From the NCBI GenBank assembly GCA_031292735.1, contig JARLGP010000209.1:1-21711 (forward strand): DNA of 21,711 nucleotides, given 5' to 3'. How positions within the stretch are numbered: the stretch's first letter is position 1; every line of letters starts with the position of its first letter. Position numbers and translations under genes: made by a program. Below are positions 1 through 7,013 of this stretch, in pieces. The stretch comes from Holophaga sp. (GTDB taxonomy: Bacteria > Acidobacteriota > Holophagae > Holophagales > Holophagaceae). Below the pieces are notes generated by a model that worked only from the letters and a program-made list of their open reading frames with translations, did not search any database and was not told where the DNA came from.

Positions 1-125
<125 letters not shown>

Positions 126-385
126 AATACCTAAAGCTCTCCGGTTCGTCCTCTCGCGAAGACGAACGCGTTGTTCGCTTGGTTCATTTCGTCCCTTGCG
201 GGACGCATTGCTCTATTGCATTCCCATTCTCTTTATCCGGCTGTCAAAGACGCCCGGGACGATTGTGGCCTGCCCTGTGGGGCCTGCCCGCTTTCCTTCC
301 GACCACCGTAACCTCGATCGCGGCGGAAGATCAGACTACTACGCGCTCGGCAGAACACAAGAACTTTTTTCTGAAAAGCATCCAT
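126..385 (-). promoter_or_regulatory. rRNA operon leader and candidate promoter region
   Basis: No gene is seen between the 16S start and trmFO. On the minus strand there is an A/T-rich stretch (378-361, like an UP element), then TTGTGT (360-355), 16 bases, and TAGTCT (338-333), a possible but weak promoter. A perfect TTGACA lies at 247-242, without a good -10 at 17 bases. Two leader hairpins follow: a 6-bp stem with a TTGC loop (205-190) and a 7-bp GTTCGTC/GACGAAC stem (167-144). They may help processing or antitermination. The actual start site cannot be decided from sequence. Confidence 0.4.
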
Positions 386-440
386 CCGGATCACGGCCGC
401 CGGTCCGGGCGCGGACCGGCACCGGCTGGGCCGTTGCGGC

Positions 441-446
441 TAGAAT
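441..446 (+). promoter_or_regulatory. possible -10 element for trmFO
   Basis: TAGAAT matches the TATAAT consensus at five of six positions in a very GC-rich setting, about 30 bases before the trmFO start. No convincing -35 lies 16-18 bases upstream, so this is only a candidate. Confidence 0.25.
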
Positions 447-475
447 GGGCCAGGTTCACTGGGGGTACGCAAGGC

Positions 476-1816
476 ATGGACATGGATGTGATCGGAGCAG
501 GGCTGGCGGGGGCCGAAGCCGCATGGCAGTTGGCTCAACGCGGGCACCGGGTGCGGCTGCGGGAGATGCGGCCGGGGCGGATGACGCCCGCCCACCAGAC
601 GGACCGCGCGGCCGAAATGGTCTGCTCCAACTCGTTCAAGAGCGACGACCCCAACAGCGCCACCGGCATCCTCAAGGCGGAACTCAAGCGCATGGACTCG
701 CTGATCCTGGGCTGCGCCGAGGCGACCCGGGTGCCGGCCGGGAACTCGCTGGCGGTGGACCGGTTCGCCTTCGCCGACCGGGTCAGCGCGGAACTGCGCG
801 GGCATCCCGGCATCCAGTGGGTGGAGGAGGAGGTGACCCGGGTGGAGCCGGGGGTTCCCACCCTGATGGCCACCGGCCCGCTCACGGCGGAACCTTTGGC
901 CGATTGGCTGGCCGAAGCTTGCGGCTCGCAGCGGCTGTTCTTCTATGACGCCATCGCGCCCATCGTCGAGCGCGATTCCATCGACACCCGGGTGGCGTTC
1001 CTGGCCGCCCGCTATGACAAGGGCGATCCGGATTTCTTCAACTGCCCCATGGACCAGGCCGGCTACGAGGCGTTCGTGACCGCCCTGCTGGCGGCTCCCC
1101 GGGCCGTGCTGCACGACTTCGACACGCCTTTCTTCGAGGCCTGCCTGCCCATCGAAGTGATGGCCGACCGGGGACGGGAGACCCTGCGCCACGGGCCCAT
1201 GAAGCCGGTGGGCCTGGACGACCCCCGGACCGGTCGCTATCCGTACGCGGTGGTGCAGCTGCGCCAGGACAACCTGGCCGGGGATCACTTCAACATGGTG
1301 GGCTTCCAGACCCGGCTCACCTGGGGCGCCCAACAGGAGGTGTTCCGCCTCATCCCCGGGCTGGAGCGGGCCGAATTCGTGCGGCTGGGCAGCATCCACC
1401 GCAACACCTACGTGAAGGCGCCGCAGGTGCTGGACGCCAGCCTGGCGGTGCGGCAGGTGCCCGGGCTGTGGATCGCCGGCCAGTTGAGCGGGGTGGAGGG
1501 CTACCTGGAATCCGCCGCCAGCGGCCTGGCCGCGGCGCTGTCCATGGACCGGGCGGGAGCCGGGCTGGAACCGGCCCCCCTGCCCCGGGAAACCATGCTG
1601 GGCGCGCTGCTGCACTACCTGGCCCACGCCTCGATCAAGGATTTCTGCCCCACCAACGCCATGCTCGGGCTGCTGCCGCCCATCGCCGAAGGGGTGCTGG
1701 ACCACCGGGCCATAAAGCGGGCCGGCGGCCTGCGCGCCCTGAAGGCGGCCAAGGGCGCGCTGCACCGGGACCGGGCCCTGGCGGCGCTGGCCGGCTTCCT
1801 GGGGACCCGGCCTTGA
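476..1816 (+). CDS. trmFO: TrmFO, tRNA m5U54 methyltransferase (folate/FAD dependent)
   Basis: This enzyme makes 5-methyluridine at position 54 of the tRNA T-loop, using 5,10-methylenetetrahydrofolate as carbon donor and FAD as cofactor. The 446-aa product starts with an FAD-binding GAGLAGAEAA loop. It carries the family's CSNSFKSDDPNSATGILK block and an FYDAIAPIVERDSID-like stretch, and ends with the expected GQLSGVEGYLESAASG region. The length is normal for TrmFO. The start at 476 has GGGGG ten bases upstream. ATG 482 is equally possible, with AAGG seven bases upstream. The open frame extends to 179, but that part overlaps the rRNA promoter region and is unlike the family. The gene diverges from the rRNA operon and overlaps the next gene. 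Confidence 0.96.
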   Translation: MDMDVIGAGLAGAEAAWQLAQRGHRVRLREMRPGRMTPAHQTDRAAEMVCSNSFKSDDPNSATGILKAELKRMDSLILGCAEATRVPAGNSLAVDRFAFADRVSAELRGHPGIQWVEEEVTRVEPGVPTLMATGPLTAEPLADWLAEACGSQRLFFYDAIAPIVERDSIDTRVAFLAARYDKGDPDFFNCPMDQAGYEAFVTALLAAPRAVLHDFDTPFFEACLPIEVMADRGRETLRHGPMKPVGLDDPRTGRYPYAVVQLRQDNLAGDHFNMVGFQTRLTWGAQQEVFRLIPGLERAEFVRLGSIHRNTYVKAPQVLDASLAVRQVPGLWIAGQLSGVEGYLESAASGLAAALSMDRAGAGLEPAPLPRETMLGALLHYLAHASIKDFCPTNAMLGLLPPIAEGVLDHRAIKRAGGLRALKAAKGALHRDRALAALAGFLGTRP

Positions 1817-3147
1817 AAAAGGCGCCGGTCATCTCCGCCTGCGTGGTTGCCGCGGCCCTGGCCGTGGGCGGCGGGCTGCGCTGGGCGCTCCAGCGTCCGC
1901 CCTCCACGGCGCCCGAGGACGACCAGGGCAGCGGCTTCACCGTGCAGACCAGCGGCTCGGGCCAGCTGATCACCTTCCAGGACGCCCAGATTCCGCTGCG
2001 CGCCCTGCGCTGGCTGGCGCCCTTGCCGAACGGGATCCTGGCTGCGCAGATGCTCGGCCAGAACGACCGGCAGCGGGTGGTGCTGTTCCACGACGGCACC
2101 CAGGACTCGCTGCTGGTGCTGAAACCGGTGGGGGTGGCGGACGGCTTCTGGCGCTTCGCCGAGCTGCGCGAGGCGGCCATGGCTCCGGACGGGATGCTGC
2201 TCCTGCTGTACCGCGCCGGGGATCCGAACAGCCACGAAGCGCCCCTGGCGCTCGGCCTGGACGTGACCAGCCAACAGGTCAAGTGGTTCCGCCGGGGCGC
2301 GTTCAGCCACCTGGCGGTGGCCCAGGGGCCGCAATCCCTGGTCTACCTGTACGGCGCCAAGGGCCCGATCCAGCGCCTGACCCTGAAGCCCGGCTACCCT
2401 TCCGAAGCCGTGGAACTGCCCGCCGAGATTTCGGAACTGGACGACCTGCTGCCCACCGGCGGCGGCTTCCTGGTCAGCCACCCCAACGGCCTGTCGGCCT
2501 ACCGGGGCAAACAGGGCTGGACCCACTATCCGGCCCCGGAAAGCGATGGCCCGCCTTGCGTGGGATGGAAATCCTCGCTCGCCCGGACCGGCAAGACCAC
2601 CTGGTGGCAGCCGGTGCCCGGCAAGCTGGTGAAGCTGCGCCCGGATGGCCAGCCCGATGCGACCTCCAGCTGGCAGTTGCGGCCCGAGGACCCGTTCGCC
2701 CCGGACGTTCATCTGCTGCGGATGCTGGGCGCGGCCCCGGACGGCTGGATCTGGTTCGCCCTGGCCAGTCCGGCGCCCGCCGCTCCCGGCGCGTCCCCAG
2801 CCGCTCCTGGCGCCGCGGCTGCTCCCGGCGCCCCCCCGGCCTCTTCCAGCCTGCCGGTCCAGGCCCCGGACCCCGCGGCGCCGCCCGTTCCCGCCACCGA
2901 CTGGGGTCTCTACGCGGCGGCCGGGCTGGACCGGATGTACCGGTGGAACCCCGCCCGCAATGCGCTGGAACGGGTCGCCCTGAAGCAGGCCTGGGCGGCC
3001 TTGAACCCGCCGGCCGCGGTGCAGATGCCGCTCCCGGGACAGGGCGTGGCTCCGGCGGCGGGATCGCTGCTGGCCGAGGGCATCCGCTGCGCCTGGTGGC
3101 TGCCCCTGGCCGCCCTGCCCTGCCAGCCGGTGCTTCAGGCGATGTAG
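1813..3147 (+). CDS. membrane-anchored beta-rich protein of unknown function
   Basis: I do not recognise this 444-aa protein. A TTG start is proposed because TTGA overlaps the trmFO stop (translational coupling) and because it puts Lys-Lys followed by one hydrophobic segment (about residues 5-25) at the N terminus, as in a signal anchor. The body (about 40-315) has repeated strand-like blocks such as PDGMLLLLY and PDGWIWFAL, typical of beta-propeller proteins, though I cannot count blades. An Ala/Pro/Gly-rich linker at about 319-362 interrupts it before a last strand pair (GLYAAAGLDRMYRWN). It is probably periplasmic. The 3' end overlaps the 3' end of convergent flgL by 13 bases. Base composition matches its neighbours. 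Confidence 0.8.
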   Translation: MKKAPVISACVVAAALAVGGGLRWALQRPPSTAPEDDQGSGFTVQTSGSGQLITFQDAQIPLRALRWLAPLPNGILAAQMLGQNDRQRVVLFHDGTQDSLLVLKPVGVADGFWRFAELREAAMAPDGMLLLLYRAGDPNSHEAPLALGLDVTSQQVKWFRRGAFSHLAVAQGPQSLVYLYGAKGPIQRLTLKPGYPSEAVELPAEISELDDLLPTGGGFLVSHPNGLSAYRGKQGWTHYPAPESDGPPCVGWKSSLARTGKTTWWQPVPGKLVKLRPDGQPDATSSWQLRPEDPFAPDVHLLRMLGAAPDGWIWFALASPAPAAPGASPAAPGAAAAPGAPPASSSLPVQAPDPAAPPVPATDWGLYAAAGLDRMYRWNPARNALERVALKQAWAALNPPAAVQMPLPGQGVAPAAGSLLAEGIRCAWWLPLAALPCQPVLQAM

Positions 3148-4055
3148 TCGAACAGGTTCTTCGAGTTGGTCTTCGCGATGGTGCTGAGGGTGGCCTGCTG
3201 GGCCACGCTCTCCTGGTTGAGCTGGGTGATGGCGGTGGCGTAATCCACGGAGGCCACGGAGCTCTCCTGGGCGGTCAGGTTCTGGTTGTAGGCGGTAAGG
3301 CCGCTCTGCAGCGCGGTGACGCCGTTTTCCCGCTCGCCCAGATCCGCCACCGAGACGTTGACCCGGGAGCTGATCGCCTGGAGGTTGTCGTAGGCGGTCT
3401 GGATGCCCGCGGTGTTGTTGGTGGACAGGGCCTGGGCCAGGTTGGCGGTCTGGGCCAGGAGGTCGGTGGCGGAACCCTGGCCGCCGGGGCCGTAGAACAG
3501 CGTGTCGCCGGGGATGTTGGTGGCCACGGTGACGCTCGGGCTCAGGGTCAGGCTGATGATGCCGCCGTTGCCGTTGTAGGTGGTGGTGGGCGGCGTGGTG
3601 GCGGTGTTGTCCACGAAGGGCACCGTGGTGCTCTTCGTGCCCGCGAAGATGTACTGCCCCTGCACCTGGGTATTGCCCAGGGAGATCATGTCGGTGCGCA
3701 GGGCGCTCACCTGGGAGGCGATGCCGGCCTGGGTGGTGGTGGTGGTGCCGGAGGCCAGGCCTTCCTGGGCAAGGGTCAGGAGGCTGTTGATATCGGTACC
3801 CATGGTGGTCAGCGCGGTGGAGCTGGCCTTCAGGGCGGAATTGGCGGTGTTGGCCTGGGCGACGTACTGGGTGTTGACGTTGATGGAGGACTGGTAGCTC
3901 TCCACCAGGGCGTCGGAGGCGGGATTGTCGCCCAGGTTCGGGTTGGCCAGACCGGTGGTCAGCTGCTGCACGGTCTCGGTGTACTGCTGCTTGATGCGCT
4001 GCAGGTCCATCAGGGACTGGGCGTTGTTCATGAGGTTGGCGACGCGCATGGTCAT
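3135..4055 (-). CDS. flgL: FlgL, hook-filament junction protein (HAP3)
   Basis: FlgL is the second of two junction proteins joining the flagellar hook to the filament; it is secreted through the flagellar export apparatus. The 306-aa product has the flagellin-like N-terminal coiled region (MRVANLMNNAQSLMDLQRI, with LTTGLANPNLGDNPASDAL) and a matching C-terminal helical region (ATAITQLNQESVAQQATLS to the end), with a Thr/Asn-rich middle of beta type (TYNGNGG). E. coli FlgL is of similar size. GGGGG sits seven bases before the ATG at 4055. It lies 41 bases after flgK and is the last gene of the flagellar run. Its end overlaps the convergent gene by 13 bases; no terminator is visible. Confidence 0.95.
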   Translation of the reverse strand: MTMRVANLMNNAQSLMDLQRIKQQYTETVQQLTTGLANPNLGDNPASDALVESYQSSINVNTQYVAQANTANSALKASSTALTTMGTDINSLLTLAQEGLASGTTTTTQAGIASQVSALRTDMISLGNTQVQGQYIFAGTKSTTVPFVDNTATTPPTTTYNGNGGIISLTLSPSVTVATNIPGDTLFYGPGGQGSATDLLAQTANLAQALSTNNTAGIQTAYDNLQAISSRVNVSVADLGERENGVTALQSGLTAYNQNLTAQESSVASVDYATAITQLNQESVAQQATLSTIAKTNSKNLFDYIA

Positions 4056-4096
4056 GGTTCATCCCCCGGCGCTTGGATTTCCGCGCTGGTGTTCGG

Positions 4097-5629
4097 CTAG
4101 GACGTGGCGGCAGCCACGGTGGACATGAGGGTTTGGGTGAGCTGGCTGATGGTGCTGATGAACTGGGCCGAGGCCTGGTAGGCCTGCTGGAACTGCAGGA
4201 GCTCGGCGGCCTGGGAGTCCAGGTCGACCCCGGAAACGCTGGACTGCTGGGTCTGCAGGGCCGAGGTGAGGTTCTGCTGGTTGGTGGCGAGGGTGTCGTA
4301 CTTCTGGATGTCCGTGCTCACCTGGTTCACCAGCCCGCTGACCGCCGTGCTGAACGGCCCGGAATCGCCGGTGCCGTCGCCGTTGGTGTCCACGGTGTTC
4401 AGGCCTGTCTGCAGATTGGACATCTTCAAGGCGTTGCTGTTGTCCCCGGCGAGGCCGGCGGCGGAGGCCGAGGCGATCAGGGTGGGGGTGGCCACCACCA
4501 GGGGGTTCACTTCCAGCGAGTTGATGATGCCTTTGTAGTTCGGCGGGTTGCTGGCGCTGGCCGGAAGCGTGTTGTTGGCCAGGTTGACCTGGCCGAAGTT
4601 GGCGTCGGGCGGGTTGGAGGAATCGATGCCGGCGCCGGTGAAGAACGGGGTGCCGGTGACGCTGGCCCCGCTGGCGTCGGTGCCGTAGCCGGCCATGTTG
4701 AGCTTGTTGACCTGGTTGGCCAGGCTGCCGGCGATCTGGTCCAGCTGGTTCTGGTAGGCGGGAAGCAGGTTGTCGCGCAGGTTCATGTCGGCGCCCAGCG
4801 CGCCCCCGCTGATCTTGTCGGTGACATCGGTGGAGACGGTGCCGGCCTGCACGCCCACCGACAGCTTGCCGTTGCCCCCCGAGGAGGTGGTCATCTGGTA
4901 GGCGGTGCTGCCGCTCACCAGGGTGGCGGCGCCGGAATCCAGGGTGATCTGGTAGTTGTTGTGGGTGTCGGTGGAAACCTGGATCCCCACCAGGCTGGCC
5001 AGCTGATCGGTCAGCGCCTGCCGCTGGTCGATGGCGTCATTGTCGCCGGCTGGATTGATCTGCTGGGAGATCTGGGTGTTGAGAGCGGCAATCTGGCTGG
5101 TGAGGGTGTTGATCTGCGGCACCAGCGAGCCCACCTGGCTATTGGCGGTGCTGATCTGGCCGTTGACCGTCTGGTAGGAGGTCTGCAGTTCCTGGATCAT
5201 GGTCTGGGCCGCACCCACCACGTTCTCGTTCAGGGCGGCGCTGGTGGGGTTGCCGGCCAGGGTGGTGAGGCTGGAGAAGAACGCCGAGATCTGGGTGTTG
5301 AGCCCGGTGGTGCCATCGTCGGAGAAGGCCGAGGAGACCCCCTGGATGCCGTTGTAGGTGGTCTGGGCACTGGCCTGTTTGCTCAGGGACTGGGTCACCT
5401 GCAGGTTCAGGAACTGGTCGCGCAGGGCCTGGATGGACGTCACCGTCACCCCGCTGCCGAAGATGAGCCCCCCGTAGGTGGTGGATGAGCTGGTGCTCAG
5501 CATCGCCTGCTGCTGGCTGTAGCCGGAGGTGTGCACGTTGGCGATGTTGTGCCCGATGACGCTCATCGCCTCCTGGCTGGCCACGAGCCCGGAGAGCCCG
5601 ATGCCAAGGCTGGAAGTCAGATTGCCCAT
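4097..5629 (-). CDS. flgK: FlgK, hook-filament junction protein (HAP1)
   Basis: FlgK is the first junction protein placed on the finished hook. The 510-aa product opens with the rod/hook-family N terminus: SLGIGLSGLVASQEAMSVIG, then HNIANVHTSGYSQQ, the classic ANxxTxGY-type motif. It closes with SGVDLDSQAAELLQFQQAYQ and STISQLTQTLMSTV, the paired C-terminal helix. The middle is Gln/Thr/Ser rich. The length is normal for FlgK. AGGAGG lies five bases before the ATG. It follows the FlgN-like gene by 21 bases and precedes flgL by 41, the usual flgN-flgK-flgL order, and is probably transcribed from the sigma-54-type promoter at 5971-5986. Confidence 0.97.
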   Translation of the reverse strand: MGNLTSSLGIGLSGLVASQEAMSVIGHNIANVHTSGYSQQQAMLSTSSSTTYGGLIFGSGVTVTSIQALRDQFLNLQVTQSLSKQASAQTTYNGIQGVSSAFSDDGTTGLNTQISAFFSSLTTLAGNPTSAALNENVVGAAQTMIQELQTSYQTVNGQISTANSQVGSLVPQINTLTSQIAALNTQISQQINPAGDNDAIDQRQALTDQLASLVGIQVSTDTHNNYQITLDSGAATLVSGSTAYQMTTSSGGNGKLSVGVQAGTVSTDVTDKISGGALGADMNLRDNLLPAYQNQLDQIAGSLANQVNKLNMAGYGTDASGASVTGTPFFTGAGIDSSNPPDANFGQVNLANNTLPASASNPPNYKGIINSLEVNPLVVATPTLIASASAAGLAGDNSNALKMSNLQTGLNTVDTNGDGTGDSGPFSTAVSGLVNQVSTDIQKYDTLATNQQNLTSALQTQQSSVSGVDLDSQAAELLQFQQAYQASAQFISTISQLTQTLMSTVAAATS

Positions 5630-5650
5630 GGGAGCCTCCTAGGAGCCTGT

Positions 5651-5947
5651 CTAGACACTGCGCTGGAACCGGAGGGAAATGACGGGCGGCAGGTTGGGGC
5701 CCCCTTTGGCGACGTAGGTGGCGCCTTCGTTCAACCGCATCAGGGTGGCCCGCAGGGGGGCCTGCAGCCCGTTGATCAGGAACTGGATGCCCTCGAGCTT
5801 GCGCTGGAGCCGCGCAGCCTCCTCGTGGGTCTTGGGCCAGTCGATCACCTCCGACCAGCGGATGCTGGTCAGGAGCGGCAAGGGGTCTTCGGCCGCCATG
5901 AGCTTGTGCTCCAGGTCGTTGAGCATAGCGGGCAGCGAGTGCAGCAT
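5651..5947 (-). CDS. small helical protein, possible FlgN-type export chaperone
   Basis: The 98-aa product is mostly charged helix: LNDLEHKLMAAEDPLPLL, then EEAARLQRKLEGIQFLINGL and ATLMRLNEGATYVAKGG. I do not recognise it by sequence. Its place directly before flgK and flgL and after flgM, its small size and its helical nature suit FlgN, the chaperone that holds FlgK and FlgL before export. It is shorter than usual FlgN (about 140 aa), so the assignment rests on context. GGAGG six bases upstream supports ATG 5947 over an in-frame ATG at 5965, which would lie upstream of the Shine-Dalgarno site. A sigma-54-type promoter lies just ahead (5971-5986). Confidence 0.75.
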   Translation of the reverse strand: MLHSLPAMLNDLEHKLMAAEDPLPLLTSIRWSEVIDWPKTHEEAARLQRKLEGIQFLINGLQAPLRATLMRLNEGATYVAKGGPNLPPVISLRFQRSV

Positions 5948-5970
5948 GGAATACCTCCAGGGCATTCCAT

Positions 5971-5986
5971 CGCAAGGCTCATACCA
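5971..5986 (-). promoter_or_regulatory. sigma-54-type promoter for the FlgN-like/flgK/flgL genes
   Basis: The minus strand reads TGGTATGAGCCTTGCG. The two invariant dinucleotides are present, GG (5985-5984) and GC (5973-5972), exactly ten bases apart, with a full TTGC at -12 and three of the six commonly conserved positions around -24. It lies in the 41-base gap between the 106-aa gene and the FlgN-like gene. From the -12 GC to the GGAGG of the next gene is 14 bases, the same as at the flgH promoter. Confidence 0.6.
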
Positions 5987-5988
5987 CT

Positions 5989-6309
5989 CTAGGCGAGGAA
6001 ATCCAGGTGCCCCTCGGCAGGATTTGCACCCTCCGGAGCCGCTTCCTGATCGTCGGCCGTTTCCCCGGGGCCGTGCCCCGGGCCCTGGCGGCCGCCCTGG
6101 TCCCGCGCGCCGCCCTTGCGTTCCTCGGTCCTCATGGCCTCGGTGCGGGGAATCTCCGGCACCGAGGCCTGGTCCTCGGCCATGCGGTCGGCCATCACCT
6201 GCTTATGGGTGGCCTCCCGCTGGAGCAGTCCGCTGGTTTCCGCGGCAGCCCGAACCGCCTCCACGTTGATGGTCTGGAACATCTGGCGCTGGCCCAGCGG
6301 CGAGACCAT
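5989..6309 (-). CDS. small hydrophilic flagellar-cluster protein, unknown function
   Basis: The 106-aa product is not one I recognise. Its first half is probably helical (MFQTINVEAVRAAAETSGLL, then a Gln/Met-rich stretch). The second half is strongly charged and rich in Gly, Arg, Glu and Pro, and is probably disordered. It has no signal peptide or membrane segment. The start is four bases after the flgM stop, with a poor Shine-Dalgarno site, so it is likely translated by coupling to flgM. It ends before the second sigma-54-type promoter. Small hydrophilic proteins of this general kind occur in other flagellar operons, but I cannot name a family. A role in export or assembly is only a guess from position. 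Confidence 0.7.
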   Translation of the reverse strand: MVSPLGQRQMFQTINVEAVRAAAETSGLLQREATHKQVMADRMAEDQASVPEIPRTEAMRTEERKGGARDQGGRQGPGHGPGETADDQEAAPEGANPAEGHLDFLA

Positions 6310-6313
6310 GGGA

Positions 6314-6628
6314 TCAGCTCAGGTCGCTCGGGGTCGGGGGCGTGTGCTCCCGCACCAACCCGTCGGCCACGGCCTCGCTGTCGGGGCTGTACTCGTCGGA
6401 TTCGAGCTTGGCCTTGATGGCGTTGACTTTATCGGTGCGGACATCGGGGATCTTGGCCAGTTCCGCCCGAGCCACGGCGATGAACTGGGCGCTGCTGGAG
6501 ACGCTGAGGGCATCGCCCTGGACGGCGGGAGTGCTGGTGGTGCCCGCAGGCTGAGCGCCGCCGGCGGGTTTCGGCCCCGCCACCCCCGGGGTGGTGCCCA
6601 CCCCGCCCGTATTGCCCGAAACCTTCAT
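6314..6628 (-). CDS. flgM: FlgM, anti-sigma-28 factor
   Basis: FlgM binds the flagellar sigma factor FliA (sigma-28) and blocks late flagellar genes until it is exported through the finished hook-basal body. The 104-aa product has a Gly/Pro/Thr-rich, unstructured first third and then the family's C-terminal region: SVSSSAQFIAVARAELAKI, PDVRTDKVNAIKAKLESDEY and a closing SEAVADGLVREH. The PDVR-DKV-IK pattern is diagnostic. AGGTGA precedes the ATG. The gene stands inside the flagellar run but has its own candidate promoter (6649-6677). No fliA is in the window. Confidence 0.93.
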   Translation of the reverse strand: MKVSGNTGGVGTTPGVAGPKPAGGAQPAGTTSTPAVQGDALSVSSSAQFIAVARAELAKIPDVRTDKVNAIKAKLESDEYSPDSEAVADGLVREHTPPTPSDLS

Positions 6629-6648
6629 GAACTCACCTCATCAGGACA

Positions 6649-6677
6649 GGTATCGGCACCGAAGCCGTTCCAGTCAA
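6649..6677 (-). promoter_or_regulatory. candidate promoter of flgM
   Basis: On the minus strand TTGACT (6677-6672, five of six matches to the -35) is followed after 17 bases by GATACC (6654-6649, three of six). The same place also reads GCCGATAC (6657-6650), seven of eight matches to the sigma-28 -10 consensus GCCGATAA, but the sigma-28 -35 is poor. It lies in the 70-base gap after flgJ, about 20 bases before the flgM start, inside a larger imperfect inverted repeat (CAGGAC 6642-6647 with GTCCTG 6678-6683). Confidence 0.45.
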
Positions 6678-6698
6678 GTCCTGTAGCGGGAGTCTCTC

Positions 6699-7013
6699 TT
6701 ATTTAGTGGTCGGGGCATTCCATTTGGCCGCCAACTGCTGGCTCAGGCCCCAGCCCTTGCCGGCATCCATGGCGTTGCTGGTGACCGCCTGGTCGAGCAG
6801 ATACTCATAGGTGCTGCGGGCCATGCCGGTGTCGCCGAACAGGCCCGAAGGCTGGACGGTCTTGCGCATCTGCTGGAACACGAACGCCATCAGCATGCCT
6901 TCGAACTGCTTGGCGGCCTCGGCGTTGCCGCCCGGGTTGGAGCCCGGGCCGGGCATGGACTGGGCAACGATTTCCTGGGGAGCCGCCTGGGCCAGCGGCG
7001 GGAGCCCGCTCAC
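6699..7013 (-). CDS. flgJ: FlgJ, rod-binding domain only
   Basis: FlgJ caps and helps assemble the flagellar rod in the periplasm. The 104-aa product has the rod-binding domain: AAKQFEGMLMAFVFQQMRKT, a GLFGDTGMARSTYEYLLDQ block and a final GWGLSQQLAAKW. It corresponds to the N-terminal third of E. coli FlgJ. The C-terminal peptidoglycan hydrolase domain is absent, as in many other phyla. The GTG at 7013 is chosen because GTGA overlaps the flgI stop by four bases and has GAGGG just upstream; an ATG at 6956 would be later and uncoupled. No signal peptide is seen. A 70-base gap with the flgM promoter follows. Confidence 0.92.
   Translation of the reverse strand: MSGLPPLAQAAPQEIVAQSMPGPGSNPGGNAEAAKQFEGMLMAFVFQQMRKTVQPSGLFGDTGMARSTYEYLLDQAVTSNAMDAGKGWGLSQQLAAKWNAPTTK

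Noticed and set aside
179..475. N-terminal extension of the trmFO frame
   Set aside because: It lies over the rRNA leader and promoter region and its residues are unlike TrmFO; the family begins at VIGAGLAG.
3580..3897. Run of GGT/GTG repeats that looks like a simple repeat
   Set aside because: These are the Thr-rich codons of flgL read in reverse; the same explains the GTG-rich tract near 8530 in flgH.
1615..4062. Very long open frame on the minus strand, overlapping trmFO's end, the beta-rich gene and flgL
   Set aside because: It is rich in Arg, Gly, Pro, His and Gln in repetitive runs with no family features, a usual antisense shadow in GC-rich DNA; the true genes on both strands have clear families or signals.
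4073..5488. Gly/Val-rich 471-residue plus-strand open frame opposite flgK
   Set aside because: It is the exact antisense of flgK, whose Shine-Dalgarno site, hook-protein motifs and operon place are clear.
6642..6683. Intrinsic terminator after flgJ (CAGGAC/GTCCTG repeat with inner CGGC/GCCG stem)
   Set aside because: The stems are short, the loops long and no U-run follows; the flgM promoter reading explains the region better.
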